From: Hermodice carunculata
Lineage: Eukaryota; Annelida; Polychaeta; Eunicida; Amphinomidae
Direction: 5' to 3'
Assembly: GCA_964020975.1 (NCBI GenBank)
Contig: OZ026622.1
Span: 54,106,518-54,170,517, forward strand
Length of the DNA stretch: 64,000 nt
Within the stretch, counting starts at the first letter, position 1; each line of letters opens with the position of its first letter. The notes beneath the pieces were generated by a model. It had not been told where the DNA came from, ran no database searches, and saw nothing but the letters and a program-made list of their open reading frames with translations. This document shows, piece after piece, positions 58,051-64,000 of the stretch. The translations under genes and the position numbers were made by a program.

Positions 58051-59496
58051 AGACCCTCACAAGAACAACAACAAGACGTATACACTCTCACATCAGTGAC
58101 ATGGGTACACGTTCTACCAATATATCCATTGGAAGAAATATACCAAAGAACAGCGTTCTTTAAAATTGCTTAAGTTGACCACATGGGAAAGTTGCTCAGT
58201 GATATAACATACAAACGCCAAAATTCAGAAAATGAAAGTTAAAAGGGCGAACAATAATTCATTAAGATAATCAGAATTCTAAATGCAAGATGTAAAATAA
58301 TTTTAGATTTTTGTAAGTGTGCAGAAATGTAGCTGACATCGCATCAGTATGCTGCAGCCATTTTACATTTGATTAAGGATGCACACTCAGTCAGTTTCAC
58401 CCATTCCATGTTTACTTTTTTCTGTATTTTCATTTATCTTTGTAATCTTGACACATTTATCTACTAATTGAAAAACAAATTTTCAAAGACGATAAAATAG
58501 AATAAAGTACAATTTGAAAAGAAAGAAACAGGATATAAAATGGTCACATAGAGGTATCTGTAAATCAGGAAGTGTCATGTTAAGTGGCTGAATCATATTA
58601 GCATCTCAACTGACAGCTGTCTGACACTTTTGGTAGGAAGTTGGTGAATACAAGAGGAAGTGGAGACAATGTTGAAGCACCTAATTCATTACAGTTACGT
58701 TTCATTGATACTGAGTCCATCAACACATTTCCCATCATAAATATCATGACCAAGTTGCTAATATTTCACATTTGTCTACTAACTGTAAATCATTTATATT
58801 CTCCGTATACAAAAAGAATAACAATCATTTGCTATTATTTATTGACAAAAGTATGAGGTAATAAAATACACCATATTTAGTCAGGCTACTGTAAGAACTG
58901 AATCTCATCACTGTTTATGATCGATAAATCTCAAAAAAATATTAATCATCATCGTCTGATTATAGTAGTAGATTCATAATTCAGCTTGTAAATCATCACA
59001 CAGAAATCTACCTTATATAAATAAAGTATAAATAAGATAATAATGTACAGTTCCGCACAGATATGGAGTCTATGGACTTTTCTCCTGAAATTTCTGCTGA
59101 TGATCCTCAAAAAACTAACATTTTTATAGGTGAATTATACAAAAACAAAGTGTTTTCAATTGAAAGTGAATAAAAATGCAAAGTCTATCATTTGCAGGAA
59201 ACTGTGACAGTGACGTCTTACATTTCTGAGTCAAGCACAGGGGTTTACACTTTAAATTCACAGTTGTCTCACACTTATTACATTGGTGCCAGGAGTGTCT
59301 GTAGCTCATGTTGTTTATAGTAAAAACTAACTATAAATATAGATTAACTCTCTGTCTATAAAGGCTTGTCAACTCACTGTTCATTTCCTTTGTGCTGTTT
59401 GACAGTTGGTAGCAAATTTACTCTTTCTAAACTATGTTACTTTTTGCATTGCCAATGACTAATAAGGTAAGCTACTTTCTGTGAAGAATTTAAATA
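58051..59496. other. unique AT-rich stretch
   Basis: No repeats or genes recognised. Confidence 0.4.
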
Positions 59497-59704
59497 CTGC
59501 AAATTGCTTTAATTTCACTGTATTCTTATTTTCGCTTATTTCGCTGATGGCACAAAACAGTGAAAATAAAAACACAGTGAAATAGTATTTTAACATTGTT
59601 TGAATAGGATTTATGTCCAGAACTGTGAAATCAAAACTACAGTGAAATGTCAGAAATACAAAAACCATGAAAATTTATACACGCAGAAATAAAGCAATTT
59701 ACGG
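59497..59704. mobile_element. TA-flanked MITE, copy 4
   Basis: 208 bp between TA (59495-59496) and TA (59705-59706). Ends are CTGCAAATTGCTTTAATTTC and, reverse-complemented, CCGTAAATTGCTTTATTTC. Interior as in copies 1-3. Non-coding. Confidence 0.85.
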
Positions 59705-60232
59705 TATGTGCCCAACTTCCACTTAATTCTACCATACATGTCAGAAAATGAATGACTGATATAGAAAAATATACAAGTTACAAACATGTTTCCTGGCCGC
59801 AGCCTGTCAGCTGATCACCACATTGCGTGGTATACCAGATGCTTCTATCAACTCTACCTTATTTATGACTCTGTTTTGTCAGTAAAATAAAAATGTGTAT
59901 ATGTATTGACAAAATGATCCTAAATAGGACAAAAAATATCATGGCATATCTGTAAGCATACTATATTTGTCACATTGCATATGCTGATAATTAATTCATC
60001 TTCCACTACTGTTGTCCTTATTGTACCAGATCGACTCTGAGCACAGCTTTGTTATGGTGATGTAGTAATATAGATGTTTAATATGCCAGCCAGGGGTTTC
60101 AATCAATCACTTTGTGGGCTATCAGCCAAACTATAAGCTCCTATGCTGTCTCTCAAACTTCCAGGGCTACACCCCCCTTGAAAAGAAAGAAGCAATGAGT
60201 AAAGATATATATATGTGTATGTATTTATATAT

Positions 60233-60279
<47 letters not shown>

Positions 60280-60316
60280 TATATACATATTTACACATTC
60301 ACATTACATGTAAATA

Positions 60317-60351
<35 letters not shown>

Positions 60352-61424
60352 GTAAATACATGCATATATAGATATGGATGTGTATGTGTATGCGTACATG
60401 CATAAATATGAACACACACACACACAAACCCCATAACATTGTGACAAATAATGTAACATAAACTGAAGTAAAAGATTACAGTTTTACACGACCTTCCTTT
60501 GCAGAAAATAAAAATGAAGGCAGATCAACTTACATCCATGCTGATAACACAGATTCACTGCCAAGTTCTGATCTAAACATATTTTCTGTCTTTTGCTGAA
60601 CCTCACAATCCAATAGTTCAGATATGTCAAAAGGAGTTTTCATGAAACAATATGGAACTTTTGAAATCTACAAATTTCCAATGAGGAAACATATTACATA
60701 CTCTGTACTTGGCATGCCAGGATGACATTAATAACTTGACAAACAAGTTCCTATGGAATAACTGTAGAGCTTTAATATAGGTCAAGAGAAGTGTTATTAC
60801 AGATCAAACAAATACAGGGCCCCTGAAAATGGAACATTTGAAACAAATATTCTGATCTCAAAATATTAAGGGTAAAAGGGTTAATTGCTCATGAATGGGA
60901 GCTCCAGGTATAACTGAAAACACTGCTAAGCCTAATCTTCAGAGGAATGGCAAGTCCAAAGACTTGAAATGCCATTATAATAGAATTCGCATAACACAAG
61001 ATCCACACATGGTCTTCAAACAAATGTTGAACATTTGGATACAGATACAAACTCAGACTCTGACTCAGACTCAGATCTGCATTTATTTGACAAAAGCGGT
61101 AGAAACAAACAGTAATATAAACATGTAAGGTACAAGAAAAAAAAAAAAAAACAGTTATCATTTATGTGAAAAAACCCAGAATGTGTGTACCATACAAACT
61201 GAACCAAGTAATGTTGGGATGACTCCAGCTAAGGGTTTGTGGGTTTGAGAACCCGCTATCGCTGAAGCTACACTGGAGGGGGGTCCTGGAAATTTACACC
61301 CAGCAATATATAAAACAATCTAGGAAAGATGATTTGCTGCAAAACAAATCAGAGTGTGTGTCTTCAAAGCATATTGGTATGGCAATGTACAACTATTCCA
61401 TAACACAGGTGTAGAAGTTGGAAT
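59705..61424. other. unique stretch around a microsatellite
   Basis: No gene recognised. GTGGGTTTGAGAACCCGC near 61229 folds and resembles a Pol III B box, but no A box was found. TAAGGGTAAAAGGGTTAA near 60866 resembles a MITE end. Confidence 0.4.
60205..60425. repeat. TATG/TA/CA compound microsatellite
   Basis: A long TA run (60240-60273) and a 28-base CA run (near 60320) with TATG variants around them. Confidence 0.95.
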
Positions 61425-62225
61425 GGCATCTCTATCATAGCTTTGAATTTATATAAGATTTAAAATTTCTAATGGTGCTATTGAGCATAATTTAAATTGA
61501 TACAACTTTTATTTTTAATTCAATAGGTGTGCAATGGTCAACAACCCCCTAGAAGAAGTTGGAATGACATCTCTATCTGTTATAGTTTTGAAGATATTCA
61601 AATTTTAAAATTTCAAATGCTGCTAATTAGCATGATTTGAATTACTAGAACTTTCGTTTTAAATTTTTTAGATGTGCACTGGTCAATAACCCCCTAGTAG
61701 AAATTGAAATGACATCTCTATCTACTATACTTTTGAAGATATTCAAGTTTTAAAATTTCCAATGCTGCTAATTAGCATAATTTAAATTGCTACAACTTTT
61801 ATTTTTAATTCAATAGGTGCGCAATGGTCAACAACCCCCTAGAAGAAGTTGGAATGACATCTCTATCTGTTATAGTTTTGAAGATATTCAAATTTTAAAA
61901 TTTCAAATGCTGCTAATTAGCATGATTTGAATTACTAGAACTTTCGTTTTAAATTTTTTAGATGTGCACTGGTCAATAACCCCCTAGTAGAAATTGAAAT
62001 GACATCTCTATCTACTATACTTTTGAAGATATTCAAGTTTTAAAATTTCCAATGCTGCTAATTAGCATAATTTAAATTGCTACAACTTTTATTTTAAATT
62101 TTTTAGACGGGAACTGGCCAATAACCCCCGAGTAGGAGTTGGAATGACATCTTTATCTATTATACTTTTGAAGATATTCAAGATTTAAAATTTCAAATGC
62201 CCCTAATTTGCATAATTTTAAACAT
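61425..62225. repeat. 145-bp tandem repeat with 290-bp higher-order period
   Basis: GCTGCTAATTAGCAT starts at 61619, 61764, 61909 and 62054, each exactly 145 bp apart. Units alternate between two types: one with TTAGATGTGCACTGGTCAAT and CTAGTAGAAATTG, the other with CAATAGGTGCGCAATGGTCA and CTAGAAGAAGTTGG. The 290-bp pairs are almost identical to each other, while the types differ clearly. Decayed part-units lie at both ends. Confidence 0.95.
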
Positions 62226-63584
62226 CTTCATTCCTTCGTATAAAACAGTCAAACTCCTTGTATGGAGGTACAATCATGCCAAGTTTGGAGTTTGTATGTA
62301 TAATAGTGTCCGAGAAAAGTGTCGGACAAATTTGCTGGTAAAGGAGAAAGAAGAAAGGAGGAAACAAAGAAAGAAGGAAAGAAAGAAACTACAAAGGAAG
62401 ATTTGCTTCAAAGCAAATCTGTATGTGTGCCTTCTAAAGTTGTAAATATTAAATGGTACAACTTTTGTGCTTTGGCACTTCACATTCCATTAAGCTTATG
62501 GCTGGATGAAAATTTCCAAGTTCAAATGACTTTGACCTTTGACCTTTGACCTTTAACCTTTACAGGTTACATGTAAATTGCAAAAATATACAGTGTTACA
62601 ATACCCACAATTTAAGTCCAACATGATTAGAATTGGATGGAAATTGGCCAAGTTATGGCCGAGTGAAACTTTCAAAGGTCCAGATGCCATTGACCTTTGA
62701 CCTTTAGGGGTCACATGTAATTTTCAAAATGTGCAGTGTTGCAATACCTATAATTTGAGCCCAACATGATCAAAATTGGATAAAAATTGACCAAGTTATG
62801 GATAGAAGAAAGCCACAATCGAAAGTGGCCTTTGACCTTGAGATGACCTCTACCTGAAGTAAACCTTGACCTTGAAAATGATATATTGACCTAAAATTGG
62901 CCTTTGACCTTGACATGACCTTGACGTTTGAGATGACCTTTGCTTGCTATGATCAAACTCCTATACACTTGGAACTATATCTACTATAGTATATAAGCTA
63001 TTGAAGACTTAAAACTTTAATTAGCCCTCATTTGCATAATTTTGAAAAGTATAACCTCTCATTATAAAAAGGTTAGACTTAAAAAATTTGCAGTGTTACA
63101 ATAGCTACAATTTGAGCCCAACATGATCAAAACTGGATAAAAATTGACCACGTTATGGCTAGAAGAAAGCCACCATTGAAAGTGGCCTTAGACCTTGAAA
63201 TGACCTCTACCTGGAGTGGTCCTTGACCTTTAAAATGACATTTTGGCTTTAAATGACATTTTGACCTAAAACTGACCTTTGACTTTGACATAACCTTTGA
63301 TCTTGACATGACCTTGACATTTGAGATGACCTTGATATGATCGAACTCTAATACACTCGGAACTACATCTACTATAGTATATAAGATATTGAAGATTTAA
63401 AACTTAAATTAGCCCTAATTTGCATAATTTTGAAAAAGCATGACCTCTCATTATAAAAAGGTCAGACTTCATCTATAGAAGTATAATTGTGCCAAGTTTG
63501 GAGTTTCTATGTATAATACTTTTCAAATGAAATGTTGGACAAATTTGCCTGTAAAGAAAGAAAGAACGAAAGAAAAAAGAAGAG
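62226..63584. repeat. long dispersed repeat rich in TGACCTTTGACC
   Basis: Segments recur: CCCAACATGATCAAAA-type blocks at about 62760, 63117 and (variant) 62617, giving steps of about 357 and 143 bp; CCAAGTTTGGAGTTT at 62279 and 63492; GCATAATTTT with ACCTCTCATTATAAAAAGG at 63035 and 63419. TGACCTTTGACC tandem half sites occur at 62528-62560, 62690-62703 and elsewhere. Each long copy ends in a GAAA-rich tract (62345-62400 and 63555-63584). No coding sequence. Confidence 0.8.
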
Positions 63585-63599
63585 GTGATCTCTTGCTGC

Positions 63600-64000
63600 C
63601 CTGCTTGCGACTCCATCATCTCCTCTCAAGGACGAGTTGTTCCATATGCCAATTGCAGAGATTTTAGGGAAGTATCTGCAGTTTTCATTTTCATGGCCAG
63701 GTCTACCTGTTCAGGGCACTCCTGTTCAGCCTTGCCACAGCATCTTTGGTGTTCACCCAGTTCACGCAGGCAGTTGCTGCACACTTCACCAGAATACCAT
63801 ACACACTCTTGTGTACCTGGACAACTGGCTGATCCGAGCGCTACGGCACCAAGATTCACAGCATCACACACAGACTGTTCTGGAGCTTTGCCAATGCTTA
63901 GGCCTGATTGTGAATCTCTCAAAGTCCAGCGTTACGCCAGAGCAAATTTTTATCATTCTCGGCATCCAATTTGACCTGGTTGCCTAAATCTGTCATCCTT
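63600..64000 (+). mobile_element. DIRS-type retroelement fossil (reverse transcriptase part)
   Basis: The plus strand encodes part of a reverse transcriptase palm region of the kind found in DIRS-family (tyrosine-recombinase) retroelements, with the characteristic order of an FHMPIAE block, a YLDxWLIRA block and a final LGIQFDL block. The similarity begins just after a GAAA-rich tract and continues to the window edge, so the full extent is unknown. What is visible is a broken fragment; age cannot be fixed without relatives, but the blocks are still easy to recognise. An opposite-strand open frame here is a shadow. Confidence 0.75.

Noticed and set aside
61220-61260. tRNA gene or tRNA-derived SINE
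   Set aside because: Only a B-box-like hairpin is present; no A box, acceptor stem or SINE tail was found.
63626-63922. A 98-codon minus-strand frame
   Set aside because: Antisense shadow of the DIRS-type fossil.

Overview
This is AT-rich animal DNA with no host gene that I can support. Most of it is transposon remnants, miniature inverted-repeat elements (MITEs), minisatellites and microsatellites, separated by unique AT-rich stretches. The content (two LINE families, a Penelope-like GIY-YIG remnant, a DIRS-type fossil, piggyBac-, pogo- and hAT-like MITEs, many ACATGTA motifs and long TGACCTT-rich dispersed repeats) suggests a marine invertebrate, possibly an invertebrate deuterostome or a lophotrochozoan. 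I cannot name the species. The window is best read as intergenic or as one very large intron.

Layout. Bases 1-752 hold a 53/58-bp minisatellite ending in a MITE terminus. 2039-2260 is an intact TTAA-flanked MITE. 4086-6690 holds two LINE 3' ends, the first split by a 188-bp hAT-like element with an 8-bp target duplication. 6691-7560 is a degenerate satellite interrupted by a TA-flanked MITE. 7561-9060 is TGACCTT-rich dispersed repeat. 12040-13040 is the Penelope-like remnant. 14258-15904 is a split pogo-like element. 17104-19195 carries a foldback, a 67-bp array, a hairpin MITE and a 74-80-bp array. 21.3-27.5 kb mixes CTCF-like motifs, microsatellites, MITEs and a 38-bp minisatellite. 30901-31736 is a nested MITE complex. 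31.7-46 kb is mostly unique sequence with several arrays and a few motif-rich blocks that could be enhancers. 46-53 kb has more MITEs and minisatellites. 57.3-58.05 kb is a 31-bp array passing into a 29-bp array. 61.4-63.58 kb is a 145/290-bp higher-order array followed by long repeats dense in TGACCTTTGACC. The window ends inside a DIRS-type fossil.

The most distinctive pattern is a family of TTAA-flanked MITEs built around a long hairpin. The outer stem (GTCAACAGCTTTCC paired with its complement) is shared by all copies. The inner stem differs between copies but is still self-complementary in each. Pieces of this hairpin also appear to have seeded three separate minisatellites. No coding operon, RNA gene, CRISPR array or other gene system was found.
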